In this document: piece after piece, positions 1 through 7,231 of the stretch | Layout: the number at the start of each line of letters is the position of its first letter | How positions within the stretch are numbered: position 1 is the first letter of the stretch | Origin: Pusillimonas noertemannii | GTDB lineage: Bacteria; Pseudomonadota; Gammaproteobacteria; Burkholderiales; Burkholderiaceae_B | Assembly: GCF_003096595.1 (NCBI RefSeq) | Contig: NZ_QEKO01000004.1 | Span: 124,001-188,000 of the forward strand | Length of the DNA: 64,000 bases | Reading direction: 5' to 3' | Program-made: the position numbers and the translations under genes | The notes under the pieces: generated by a model | Databases searched by the model: none | What the model saw: only the letters and a program-made list of their open reading frames with translations | What the model was told of the DNA's origin: nothing

Positions 1-159
1 GCGGGCTTCTTCGGGCCGGTCTTTCCGTGTTCAACCCTGGTCCAGGTCAGCGCCCTGGCCTTTCCCGGGCTGACCATAGAAATCGACGCCTTCGGCCGCC
101 TCGATTGTGACGTGGCCCAGGCGATGCAGTATTATCCGGGCCAGTATTATCCAGGCTGA
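1..159 (+). CDS. RidA (YjgF/YER057c/UK114) family protein, 3' end only
   Basis: Only the last 52 codons lie in the window; the 5' part is off the left edge. The visible stretch has the family's C-terminal pattern: a Thr-Leu-Val-Gln-Val strand, an Ala-Leu-x-x-Pro-Gly turn, then Thr-Ile-Glu-Ile-Asp-Ala. RidA proteins deaminate reactive enamine/imine intermediates, and divergent members occur in catabolic operons as ring-cleavage hydrolases. After the canonical end there is an unusual tail reading Tyr-Tyr-Pro-Gly-Gln-Tyr-Tyr-Pro-Gly. The gene stops 42 bases before the preferred start of the downstream IclR regulator, so the two may be cotranscribed. The family call rests on a short fragment. Confidence 0.65.
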   Translation, partial: AGFFGPVFPCSTLVQVSALAFPGLTIEIDAFGRLDCDVAQAMQYYPGQYYPG

Positions 160-201
160 AAGCCCGCAATGCAGCGGGCCACGGCAACAGGGGACGCAGG
201 C

Positions 202-1008
202 ATGAGCAGTACGGACACATCCAGGTATTCGGTACCCGGCCTCGAAAGAGGCCTGCGGATACTGACTGAATTCACACGGGAAACCCCCGTGCTCGCCGCG
301 CCCGAACTGGCCCGTCGGCTCGATGTGCCCCGCACCACCGTGTTCCGCCTGCTCGTCACCCTCGAGTCGCTGGGCTTCGTCGAAAAATCCAGCAACGGGC
401 GCGAGTACCAGCTGGGCACGGCGGTGCTGAAGCTGGGTTTCGAATACCTGGCCTCGCTGGCGCTGACCGAGCTCGGACGCCCCATACTCGAGCAGTTGCG
501 CGATGAACTCAATTATTCGGCCAACCTCGTCATACGCGACGGCCGAGACGTCGTGTACGTGCAAAAGGCGGCAGCCGGCTCCATATTTACCAGTTCGGTG
601 CACATCGGCACGCGGCTTCCGGCCCATGCCACGGTGCTCGGCAGAGTCCTGCTCAGCCATCATGGCCTGCACGCCCTGCGCGCCCTGTATCCCGAAGAGC
701 AGCTTAGGCCCTACGGGCGCCACACGCCGGCTTCCGCCGAAGCCCTGTACCAACTGCTGAAGGCCGACAAAGAGCGCGGCTATGTCATTGCCGACGGCTT
801 TTTCGAGTCGAATATCTCTACTATTGCCGCGCCGGTATTCAAGCAAGGCGGCGAAGTGGCCGCCGCCCTGGGCGTTACCGTGCCCGAAAGCAAGATACCC
901 GAATCGCAACGCCAGACGCTCATCGATAAAGTGGTGGCCGCGGCGGCCCAGCTGTCAGCGTGCCTGGATTACCGCGCACCGGCCTCAGCCGCCCGCCACG
1001 CGGGATAA
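202..1008 (+). CDS. IclR-family transcriptional regulator
   Basis: 268 aa, typical IclR length. An N-terminal winged helix-turn-helix (about residues 12-70) carries the family pattern Leu-Ala-Arg-Arg-Leu-Asp-Val-Pro-Arg-Thr-Thr-Val-Phe-Arg-Leu-Leu. A GAF-like effector domain follows, with the Val-Val-Tyr-Val-Gln strand and the His-Ile-Gly-Thr-Arg-Leu-Pro-Ala-His-Ala loop seen across the family. I start at 202 rather than at the ATG at 169: the upstream ATG lacks a ribosome site and adds residues unlike the family, while 202 follows a purine-rich stretch (GGGGACGCAGG). It probably controls a nearby catabolic gene; the effector is unknown. Its end overlaps the convergent second IclR gene by 24 bases. 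Confidence 0.88.
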   Translation: MSSTDTSRYSVPGLERGLRILTEFTRETPVLAAPELARRLDVPRTTVFRLLVTLESLGFVEKSSNGREYQLGTAVLKLGFEYLASLALTELGRPILEQLRDELNYSANLVIRDGRDVVYVQKAAAGSIFTSSVHIGTRLPAHATVLGRVLLSHHGLHALRALYPEEQLRPYGRHTPASAEALYQLLKADKERGYVIADGFFESNISTIAAPVFKQGGEVAAALGVTVPESKIPESQRQTLIDKVVAAAAQLSACLDYRAPASAARHAG

Positions 1009-1770
1009 ATCCCTGGCCGCCTGCACCACTTCGCTCTGCATGCGTTCTTTCAGGCCCGGGTCGGCATCGAACAGCTGCTGCGGCGCCACCACGCTAAGCG
1101 CGGCCACCGGCCTGCCGCCGCTGCCCTTGACCACGGCCGCGCACGCATTGATGCCGGCTTCGTAGCCCGAGAAACTCCAGGCGTGGCCCTTGCGGCCGTC
1201 TTCTTCAAGCTGTCGGGCCAATTCGGCCGGATCGATGCCGGAGGCTTGCTTGGTGGAATCGGCCGCGTCGTCACGCCAGGCCGCCCAAAGGCGCTGGAAT
1301 TCGGCTTCGCCAAGCTGGGCCAGCATGACCCGGCCCGGGGCGGTAAGGAAGGCCGGAACCCGGCTGCCCACGCGAATATGGCTGACCAGGCCGCCCTCGG
1401 GCATTTCGCGCTGGACGTAAACAACGTGATAGCCCTCGAGCACGACCATATAGGCCGACACACCCAGATCGCGGGAAAGTTGCTCGACCGAACGACGCCC
1501 CGCGCTGATGAGATCAATTGAGCCGAGCGCCGAAGCGGCCATGGTAAGAAACGCCATACCCACCCGATGGCCACCCTGGGGCAGACGTTCGATCAGGCCT
1601 TCGTGCTCGAGCGTGGCCAGCAGGCGCATGACCGTGACGCGGTTGACATCGATCAAGCGCCCTACTTCGCTCAGATTGCCTGTATTGCCGCCTTCGGCGA
1701 TGTAACGCAGCAAGCGCATGCCGCGCATCACCGGCGTGACCAGGCCTTTTGCAGCATCTTGTTCCAACAT
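985..1770 (-). CDS. IclR-family transcriptional regulator (second, convergent)
   Basis: 261 aa. The winged helix (about residues 10-70) includes Glu-Val-Gly-Arg-Leu-Ile-Asp-Val-Asn-Arg-Val-Thr-Val-Met-Arg-Leu-Leu, followed by the GAF-like ligand domain (His-Val-Val-Tyr-Val-Gln-Arg; Arg-Val-Gly-Ser-Arg-Val-Pro-Ala-Phe). The start at 1770 is chosen over 1815 because AAGGAGG lies 7-8 bases upstream of it and the longer form adds 15 charged, non-family residues. It lies downstream of, and on the same strand as, the NicC-like monooxygenase, whose promoter region carries a perfect 14-bp palindrome. It is therefore a plausible regulator of that gene, though this is inference. Confidence 0.88.
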   Translation of the reverse strand: MLEQDAAKGLVTPVMRGMRLLRYIAEGGNTGNLSEVGRLIDVNRVTVMRLLATLEHEGLIERLPQGGHRVGMAFLTMAASALGSIDLISAGRRSVEQLSRDLGVSAYMVVLEGYHVVYVQREMPEGGLVSHIRVGSRVPAFLTAPGRVMLAQLGEAEFQRLWAAWRDDAADSTKQASGIDPAELARQLEEDGRKGHAWSFSGYEAGINACAAVVKGSGGRPVAALSVVAPQQLFDADPGLKERMQSEVVQAARDLSRVAGG

Positions 1771-1883
1771 GGGGGTGCCTCCTTCGCGGCCGGTCGCTCG
1801 ACGTTCTTCGTTCATTGGCTATGCCTGGCTTGCACACCGCGGTTTCCCGCAAGCGGCAGCGATTGGCCAGGCAGAGTGCGGCT

Positions 1884-1910
1884 GATGCCGTGCCGATTCG
1901 GCATCGGCAC
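1884..1910 (-). terminator. Stem-loops after the monooxygenase gene
   Basis: Two mutually exclusive stems lie 19-45 bases past the monooxygenase stop: GATGCCG (1884-1890) with CGGCATC (1899-1905), and GTGCCGA (1890-1896) with TCGGCAC (1904-1910). There is no T-run on the minus strand, so if this terminates it is not a classic intrinsic terminator. It may also modulate read-through into the IclR gene. Confidence 0.35.
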
Positions 1911-1928
1911 GTCGCCCGTCTGTCCATG

Positions 1929-3059
1929 TTATTTGATGGACGCCGTCCAGGCGTTGTAATCGTAAACCCAATCGGCGTTTCCGCCCTCTTTAAGCCAGGT
2001 GTTGCCGCGCGAGGCGATCTGGATGCGGCTGGTGCGCTCGAGACGGGCGTCCTGATAGGCGGCCCACGCTTGCTGCAGGCTGCCAAAACCCGGCTCGGCA
2101 ATGCAGCGTGCCAGCACCACAGCGTCTTCAACAGCCTGGCCCGCGCCTTGCGCCATGAACGGCATCATCGGATGGGCGGCATCGCCCAGCAGAACCAGGT
2201 TGCCTTCATACCAACGCGGCAAGGGGTCGCGTATGTACAAGGCGGATTTAAGCACTTCGGTGCAGGCATTGAGCCGTGCTCGCGCATCTTCGTGGAAGTC
2301 GGCGTAAATTTCGCGCAGTTCGGCCACCTCGCCCGGCGCTGTCCAGGACTCGAGCGTCCATTCCGGCTGAGGGGTGGTCGCAAAGATGAAGATGTCTTTG
2401 CCTTGATTCAGGGGAAACGACACGACCTGCACCTCGGACTGATTGCCCCACCATTTGGTGAAGCAGTCCAGATCCTCGCAGCCCTGCAGGCGCTCGACCG
2501 GCACCACTGCCCGATAGGCCACCACACCGGTGAACTGGGGTTTTTCTTGGCCGAGCATGGCGGTGCGCACCGCCGAGTGGATGCCGTCGGCCCCCACCAG
2601 GGCGTCGACGGTTTCGCTGCTGCCATCGGTGAAATGCACGGCCACCTTGCCGTCGGCCTGCTCGATTCGCTGGGCCTTTTTACCCAGTTTGATGCAGTCG
2701 GCCGGAACAGTCTGTTCCAGTACGGTAAGCAGGTCGGCCCGATGCATCGTAAGCTGCGGCGCGCCGTACTTTTCTTCGGCGGCGCCGGACATGGCAAGGC
2801 GGGAGGTTTCTTCACCTGTGTAGCCGTCGCGGCTGATGCGGAAGGCGGGCCTGGCGGCGGTTTGGCGCAGCGCTTCGCCAACGCCCAGGCCATCCAATGC
2901 GCGCACGGCGTTGGGGGTCAGGTTGATGTCGGCGCCGACGCGGGCGAACTGCTTCGCCTGTTCGAAAACGACGACGCGCTGGCCGAGCTTGAGCAGCGCA
3001 ATGGCGGCGGCCAGGCCGCCGATGCCGCCGCCACAGATGCCGATGAGGGGTGTGCTCAT
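1929..3059 (-). CDS. FAD-dependent aromatic monooxygenase, NicC-like
   Basis: 376 aa, a complete class A flavoprotein hydroxylase. The N-terminal FAD-binding GxGxxG (Gly-Gly-Gly-Ile-Gly-Gly-Leu, residues 10-16) ends in a Glu at the second strand. A central Asp-Gly motif (Gly-Ala-Asp-Gly-Ile-His-Ser) and a C-terminal Gly-Asp-Ala-Ala-His-Pro motif bind FAD and NAD(P)H. From memory it most resembles 6-hydroxynicotinate 3-monooxygenase (NicC), sharing Thr-Lys-Trp-Trp, Arg-Asp-Pro-Leu-Pro, the Pro-Met-x-Pro-x-Met-Ala-Gln-Gly-Ala stretch and an Asn-Thr-Trp-Leu tail. Salicylate- or 3-hydroxybenzoate-type substrates remain possible. AAGGAAA lies about 11 bases before the start. No other nicotinate-pathway genes are visible. 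Confidence 0.8.
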   Translation of the reverse strand: MSTPLIGICGGGIGGLAAAIALLKLGQRVVVFEQAKQFARVGADINLTPNAVRALDGLGVGEALRQTAARPAFRISRDGYTGEETSRLAMSGAAEEKYGAPQLTMHRADLLTVLEQTVPADCIKLGKKAQRIEQADGKVAVHFTDGSSETVDALVGADGIHSAVRTAMLGQEKPQFTGVVAYRAVVPVERLQGCEDLDCFTKWWGNQSEVQVVSFPLNQGKDIFIFATTPQPEWTLESWTAPGEVAELREIYADFHEDARARLNACTEVLKSALYIRDPLPRWYEGNLVLLGDAAHPMMPFMAQGAGQAVEDAVVLARCIAEPGFGSLQQAWAAYQDARLERTSRIQIASRGNTWLKEGGNADWVYDYNAWTASIK

Positions 3060-3094
3060 GATGATTGGTTTCCTTGGGTCTGTTTTGTATTTTT

Positions 3095-3108
3095 GTTCAT
3101 TAATGAAC
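3095..3108. promoter_or_regulatory. 14-bp palindrome upstream of the monooxygenase (candidate operator)
   Basis: GTTCATTAATGAAC is a perfect palindrome centred about 42 bases upstream of the monooxygenase start. A further half-site AATGAA sits at 3111-3116. IclR-type regulators bind short palindromes of this size near the promoters they control, and an IclR gene follows the monooxygenase. The assignment to that regulator is inference. Confidence 0.5.
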
Positions 3109-3116
3109 GTAATGAA

Positions 3117-3791
3117 TATAATTTAACAGCCAGCGGGAAATGGCGTCAAGAGGATTTCTACGTATCCATAGGGTTTGCTGAGTGTGTTTTGTGGATGAAG
3201 CTGGGGCATCAGACGGGATACTCACCCCTGAACCTGGGGGTTTCATCCAATGCAACTCTGGACCGACACCGTGTCTGCTGCAGCTTTCCTGACTGATACT
3301 GCAGACTACCCAGACAGGTTTAGATGGTGATGTTTGTTTGTCCTGTCTTCATCGCTGGCGCCGCTTGCAGAAATAAAGCCAGTGTTTGTCTTGATCCGTT
3401 TCCGCGCTGTCTCTTGATTGCGGGGGGCGCTTTGTCCTTGCAGCGTTTCTGCTCTTCGGTACATGCGGGCCAGACGGAAGAGGTCGGCCCTCGGGGTGCC
3501 GCCCCTGCCTCGTCCACTCTATCATTCAGCCTACCTTGTGTCTTTACTCTCATATCGTAGGCTCCAAACACAGAATTTAGACACTCCTAATACAAGAGTT
3601 TTCACATAGCCTCGACCGAGGCCAGACGGGAAACATTGCACTTCGAACAAAGGCAAGAGGTTTATTGTGAGGCTCTCTACACATCACTGAGGTAAACAGG
3701 GTACGTGCGATCTTGAGGAGTTTCAATGCGATGTAGCCGTGTCGTTGCATTTAGTCGAAGGGGCAATGGCTTGCGAAGGAGACAACGCTGG
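3117..3791. other. About 675 bp without a recognisable gene, mixed composition
   Basis: I see no convincing gene here. Short open frames at 3320-3571 and 3677-3904 lack ribosome sites and family features; the second lies partly over the CDGSH gene. Composition is patchy: the 60 bases from 3541 contain 22 G+C (37%) while those from 3421 contain 38 (63%). This suggests decayed or joined DNA of different origins at the edge of the AT-rich segment. No inverted-repeat ends of an insertion sequence were found by eye. Confidence 0.5.
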
Positions 3792-3992
3792 CTAAGTGAC
3801 ACGACAACAGCTGCTGAATCCGCCCATGCGATGGCTGCCGTCGCAAAACGGCGCTTTTTCCGATAGTCCACAGCGACATAGCGTGAGTTGATCTCCCACA
3901 GCATAACTACTACCCGACGCGTCGACGAGCTCTACCCGCCCCTTTATATGCAAGGGGCCATTGTCCAAGATACGAATGGTCGGCTTTTCCAT
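3792..3992 (-). CDS. CDGSH-type iron-sulfur domain mini-protein
   Basis: 66 aa with the CDGSH signature in its C-terminal third: Cys-Arg-Cys-Gly-Leu-Ser-Glu-Lys-Ala-Pro-Phe-Cys-Asp-Gly-Ser-His. This gives the three Cys and one His that ligate a labile [2Fe-2S] cluster in the family, which is thought to act in electron or cluster transfer. The N-terminal half (Ile-Arg-Ile-Leu-Asp-Asn-Gly-Pro-Leu) is the usual small beta domain. There is no membrane segment. It starts 62 bases after the ABC permease stop on the same strand and is the last gene of the array. Its role there is unknown; it could serve electron transfer with the flavin reductase. Confidence 0.82.
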   Translation of the reverse strand: MEKPTIRILDNGPLHIKGRVELVDASGSSYAVGDQLTLCRCGLSEKAPFCDGSHRMGGFSSCCRVT

Positions 3993-4054
3993 AGATGTAC
4001 TCTCGTAGTGAAAATCTGGTTAATGACTGCAATGTCTATTGATTGCAATATGTG

Positions 4055-4837
4055 CTAGCGTTGCTGCTGCCAGGGCAGCAGCAACCTCTCGAGCCACTGA
4101 AATAGCCCGAAAATAAGGGAACCCATCATTCCGGCGGCCAGTAAAGCCGCCAACGATAGTTTCAAGGAAAGAATCTGCCACGAATGCCAGATCAGATACC
4201 CCAAGCCGGTATCGGCGTTCAAGTATTCAACGGCCGTAGTGGTCATCAAGGCGAGGCCAATGGATATATGAACGCCACTCATAATGACGGGCATGGAGGC
4301 GGGCAACATCACTTTCCGATATAGGTCCAGGGGCTTGGTTTCGAAGCTCGCCGCAACGTCTTTGTAGATCGGATCGATGTTCAGCACCCCCGCCATCGAG
4401 CTGATTACCATTGTAAAAAACGGACCGAGCGCAATCATGAGCACATTGGAGGTTTCATTCAATCCCACCAGAATCAAGAACAGCGGAAACAATGCAATAC
4501 GGGGTAATGGGTATAAAACTGTGATAATCGGCCGCAGGATGATTCGGCACCAGCGGAACATACCCATGGTTAATCCCAGAAGTATTCCTGGAATGGTTCC
4601 CAGCACCATTCCAACACCGAAACGCGATGCGGTATGTCCTAAGTGCTCCCACAATTCGCCTTCCCTCGCTAGGTCGGCCAGGGTCACAAGCACGGTCGTC
4701 GGGGCAGGTAAAATGCGGTCGTCCGCCCAGCCCAAGCGCGAACACAATTCCCATATTATTAGCACAGTCAACGGGCTGATGAATGCGAAAAAAGTTTCTT
4801 TGCGAGGAGCGCGAATTCGTGAGCTTGGCAATGGCAT
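4055..4837 (-). CDS. ABC transporter permease, NitT/TauT (SsuC/TauC) type
   Basis: 260 aa inner-membrane permease with six predicted hydrophobic segments. It has the family's Pro-Leu-Pro-Arg-Ile-Ala-Leu-Phe-Pro-Leu-Phe stretch and a cytoplasmic coupling loop around Ala-Ala-Ser-Phe-Glu-Thr-Lys-Pro-Leu-Asp-Leu-Tyr-Arg-Lys-Val-x-Leu-Pro-Ala-Ser-x-Pro. The start at 4837 follows GGGAG closely and lies 37 bases after the ATPase stop. A GTG that overlaps the ATPase stop, preceded by GAGGGGGG, would add 15 residues and is a real alternative; frames opening at 5023 are not credible. It works with the upstream ATPase and binding protein; the substrate is unknown. Confidence 0.88.
   Translation of the reverse strand: MPLPSSRIRAPRKETFFAFISPLTVLIIWELCSRLGWADDRILPAPTTVLVTLADLAREGELWEHLGHTASRFGVGMVLGTIPGILLGLTMGMFRWCRIILRPIITVLYPLPRIALFPLFLILVGLNETSNVLMIALGPFFTMVISSMAGVLNIDPIYKDVAASFETKPLDLYRKVMLPASMPVIMSGVHISIGLALMTTTAVEYLNADTGLGYLIWHSWQILSLKLSLAALLAAGMMGSLIFGLFQWLERLLLPWQQQR
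4060..4085 (-). other. 26-bp hairpin at the 3' end of the ABC permease gene
   Basis: Arms GTTGCTGCTGCC (4060-4071) and GGCAGCAGCAAC (4074-4085) are perfectly complementary around a 2-base centre. It overlaps the last codons of the permease (Leu-Leu-Pro-Trp-Gln-Gln-Gln). There is no T-run after it, so it is more likely an mRNA-stabilising or attenuating structure between permease and CDGSH gene than an intrinsic terminator. Confidence 0.5.
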
Positions 4838-4874
4838 GCTCGCTCTCCCTTGAGTGTCGTTTCCGATAACTGCT

Positions 4875-5735
4875 TTAGGCACGAGTACCCCCCTCTGATT
4901 GAATATCGCCGCGCAAAGACAAAACTTCTTCTCGCAGACAGTCCCAGATACGCCGTCTGACCTCGATGTAATCGCGATCGTTCTGCATATCCAGAACATT
5001 ACGCGGGCGCGGCAGATCCACATTTACGGTATCTTTGATACGTCCAGGCCTTTTCCCCATGACAGCCACTCGATCACCCAAAATAATGGCTTCGTCGAGG
5101 TTATGTGTAATAAACACGACCGTCTTGGCACTTCCTTCCCACAGCTTCAATAGATCTTCGTAGACAAGGATCTTGGTTTGCTCATCCAAGGCACCAAAGG
5201 GTTCGTCCATAAGCAAAATAGAGGGGTTGTTCACGAATGCACGGGCGAGATTCACCCTTTGCAGCATCCCCCCCGACAACTGTCGCGGATAGACATCCTG
5301 AAAAGCCAATAAGCCGAGCTTGTTAAGGTATTCGCGTGCTTCAGCGTAGCGCGTTGCCTTGGGAACCCCTCTCACCGCGAGTCCATAGGCGGCATTGTCC
5401 AACACCGTCATCCAGGGAAAGACGCCGTTTCCCTGGAAAACCATGGAACGCAATGGTTTCCCCTTGGCCTTGATACCACAACGGATTTCTCCGCTCGACT
5501 GGGATTCCAGTCCTGCCAGCATGCGCAGCAAAGTCGTTTTTCCACAACCGCTTGGCCCTACTAGACACAGAAACTCGCCTTCCTTTATGGTGAGGTTCAC
5601 ATCGCTAAGCGCCGCGATGGGGCCTGACGCAGTATGAAATTCTTTATTGAGCTTGGTGATTTCAATGCTGTCAACGTGCATAGCATTGTTCGGGGCAGTT
5701 GCCTGCACAGGGCGTAAAACTGGTCCGGCTCTCAT
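4875..5735 (-). CDS. ABC transporter ATP-binding protein, NitT/TauT (SsuB/TauB) type
   Basis: 286 aa. Walker A Gly-Pro-Ser-Gly-Cys-Gly-Lys-Thr-Thr, Q-loop Val-Phe-Gln, signature Leu-Ser-Gly-Gly-Met, Walker B Ile-Leu-Leu-Met-Asp-Glu-Pro and the switch His (Ile-Thr-His-Asn) are all present, so it should be catalytically active. The signature is followed by Leu-Gln-Arg-Val rather than the more usual Gln-Gln-Arg-Val. The start ATG overlaps the stop of the upstream cupin gene (ATGA at 5732-5735), which implies translational coupling of a cupin to a transporter ATPase. The first 20 residues are extra compared with relatives, so an internal Met (about residue 19) is an alternative start. Confidence 0.9.
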   Translation of the reverse strand: MRAGPVLRPVQATAPNNAMHVDSIEITKLNKEFHTASGPIAALSDVNLTIKEGEFLCLVGPSGCGKTTLLRMLAGLESQSSGEIRCGIKAKGKPLRSMVFQGNGVFPWMTVLDNAAYGLAVRGVPKATRYAEAREYLNKLGLLAFQDVYPRQLSGGMLQRVNLARAFVNNPSILLMDEPFGALDEQTKILVYEDLLKLWEGSAKTVVFITHNLDEAIILGDRVAVMGKRPGRIKDTVNVDLPRPRNVLDMQNDRDYIEVRRRIWDCLREEVLSLRGDIQSEGGTRA

Positions 5736-6091
5736 TCTTCGTATCCTGTTTGTGGGGGATCGTAAATCGCCAGGAAAACCAGGAATTCGTCGCTCAAGTT
5801 TTCCAGCTTATGGGGGATGCCATCGGAAATCTTGATGACTGCGCCCGCCATTACAAGACTGTTTTCTTCGCCCACATGAGCCTTGCCCACGCCCGCCAGC
5901 ACTGAAATCGAGCAGCGCACATCTTCCGCTTGTGCGATGAACCATCCTCCAGGCGCCACTCGGATGACGTCGGCGCTATATGCGTCGGTGTAATCATTGG
6001 CGATGATATTGCGCCGTTGTTCACAGCCACGCAGCCCTGCCCCCGATAAAAGGGTCCAGGGTATCTGTTCAGTATTCAGTACATGATCCAA
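5732..6091 (-). CDS. Small cupin, metal-ligand-poor paralogue (cupin 1)
   Basis: 119 aa single-domain cupin with strands Val-Ile-Arg-Val-Ala-Pro-Gly-Gly-Trp and Gly-Ile-Pro-His-Lys-Leu-Glu-Asn. It is clearly paralogous to the cupin at 7232-7585: both share an Asn/Ser-Asp-Tyr/Phe-Thr-Asp/Asn-Ala-Tyr-Ser stretch and end in Ile-Tyr-Asp-Pro-Pro. In cupin motif 1 the usual His-x-His and Glu ligands are replaced (Gln, Glu and Cys by my alignment), leaving only the motif-2 His. It is therefore unlikely to bind metal in the standard way and may be a binding or partner subunit. It lies between the binding protein and the ATPase genes. No function is assigned. Confidence 0.75.
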   Translation of the reverse strand: MDHVLNTEQIPWTLLSGAGLRGCEQRRNIIANDYTDAYSADVIRVAPGGWFIAQAEDVRCSISVLAGVGKAHVGEENSLVMAGAVIKISDGIPHKLENLSDEFLVFLAIYDPPQTGYEE

Positions 6092-6156
6092 GAGTCGTCT
6101 CCCCAGCTAATTGAAATGCAATAGTTTTGATAGTTGGATACTTCGCGACGGCACTC

Positions 6157-7203
6157 TCAGCCGGCCTGCGCCGTATGCCGCAGCCGCTCCAAGGCCGAGA
6201 TGTCCACCATTTCTTTTACGTCAACCGGTTTCCTCACCAATCTGGACTGAGCCCAAAAATCCTGAACCCGTTGCAGCACGTCAATGGAAATCACCCCGTC
6301 GGGACTCCAGTACGACGTGCCGCCAATTTGTCGCAAAAGGGGCTCGGGCATACCGGTCCACTTACTCGCAATGGACAATAAACCGGCGGTCCACTGGCCT
6401 TTCGATTGGGTAATCTCTTGCACAGCTTTGAAATAGCCTGCCAGGAACTGCTTTACGGCATCTGGATGTTCCGATAGAAAGGTTTCGGATGCAGCCAGGA
6501 ATGTTTCTTGGTACCACGGAATGACGTCCTTGTATGAGAGCCATCGCTTTGCGATGCCCTCGCTCTCGATCATGGTGGCGGTAGGCTCACTGACACCGGC
6601 TACGTCTACGACCTTTTGACGCAGGATCTCGATAGTGTCGGAAGGTGTTCGTGGTTTGTAAGACAGAGATACGTCCGTCTTATCCAGGCCTGCACTGGAC
6701 AAAGTGCTTTGCAATAGAAAGTCGATAGGGTTTCCGACCGCAGCGCCGTCGACCTTTCGCCCACGCAGGTCTGCCGGGGAACGTATGGCACCGGAATCCC
6801 ATAAATCGGATCTCACCATCAAGACCACGCCGTCTCGATACCCTTGCTTGGGCTGGGTCAGTACGGAGATTAGTTTGATGTTAAAACCGTCCGCGAACTG
6901 ATTGAACATAGCTGGGCCAGCAATGACCGAACTGATATCGACGTCGCCGCGCGCCAGCAGGGGCATTTGCGAATTGGCCGACCCCTTATAAGGAATAACT
7001 TCGACATCCAAGCCCTCATCTTTGAAGTAACCACGTTCGACGGCGACAAAAAGCGGAAGGTAAATGATTTGAGAGGGATTTACGGACAAACGAACCTTCT
7101 GGGGCAGTGGTTCAGTGGCCAGACATGTAGAAGTCAATCCAAGTGACACGACAATGGCCGAATATCGCAGCCACGCCGCTACCCGCTTAAAGCTATCGCG
7201 CAT
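6157..7203 (-). CDS. ABC transporter substrate-binding protein, NMT1/TauA-like
   Basis: 348 aa periplasmic protein. A signal peptide is followed by the family opening Val-Arg-Leu-Ser-Val-Asn-Pro-Ser-Gln-Ile-Ile-Tyr-Leu-Pro-Leu-Phe-Val-Ala and Gly-Tyr-Phe-Lys-Asp-Glu-Gly-Leu-Asp-Val-Glu, typical of NitT/TauT and NMT1/THI5-like receptors. A second lobe has Gly-Arg-Lys-Val-Asp-Gly. The start at 7203 has GGAGGT just upstream; the ATG at 7257 would add 18 residues before the signal peptide. The family takes aliphatic sulfonates, nitrate, pyrimidine precursors or aromatic acids, so the ligand cannot be named. It sits between two cupin genes in a one-directional array. Confidence 0.88.
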   Translation of the reverse strand: MRDSFKRVAAWLRYSAIVVSLGLTSTCLATEPLPQKVRLSVNPSQIIYLPLFVAVERGYFKDEGLDVEVIPYKGSANSQMPLLARGDVDISSVIAGPAMFNQFADGFNIKLISVLTQPKQGYRDGVVLMVRSDLWDSGAIRSPADLRGRKVDGAAVGNPIDFLLQSTLSSAGLDKTDVSLSYKPRTPSDTIEILRQKVVDVAGVSEPTATMIESEGIAKRWLSYKDVIPWYQETFLAASETFLSEHPDAVKQFLAGYFKAVQEITQSKGQWTAGLLSIASKWTGMPEPLLRQIGGTSYWSPDGVISIDVLQRVQDFWAQSRLVRKPVDVKEMVDISALERLRHTAQAG

Positions 7204-7231
7204 CACACACCTCCGAGTTGAAAATTCGACA

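Noticed and set aside
1929..3059. Naming the monooxygenase nicC outright
   Set aside because: Resemblance is good from memory, but no other nicotinate pathway genes are seen, and related hydroxylases use other substrates.
3320..3571. 83-codon minus-strand frame in the gene-poor stretch
   Set aside because: No ribosome site, no recognisable fold, and another frame is open on the opposite strand; not enough to call a gene.
3677..3904. 75-codon minus-strand frame overlapping the CDGSH gene
   Set aside because: Out of frame with the clear CDGSH motif and lacking any family feature.
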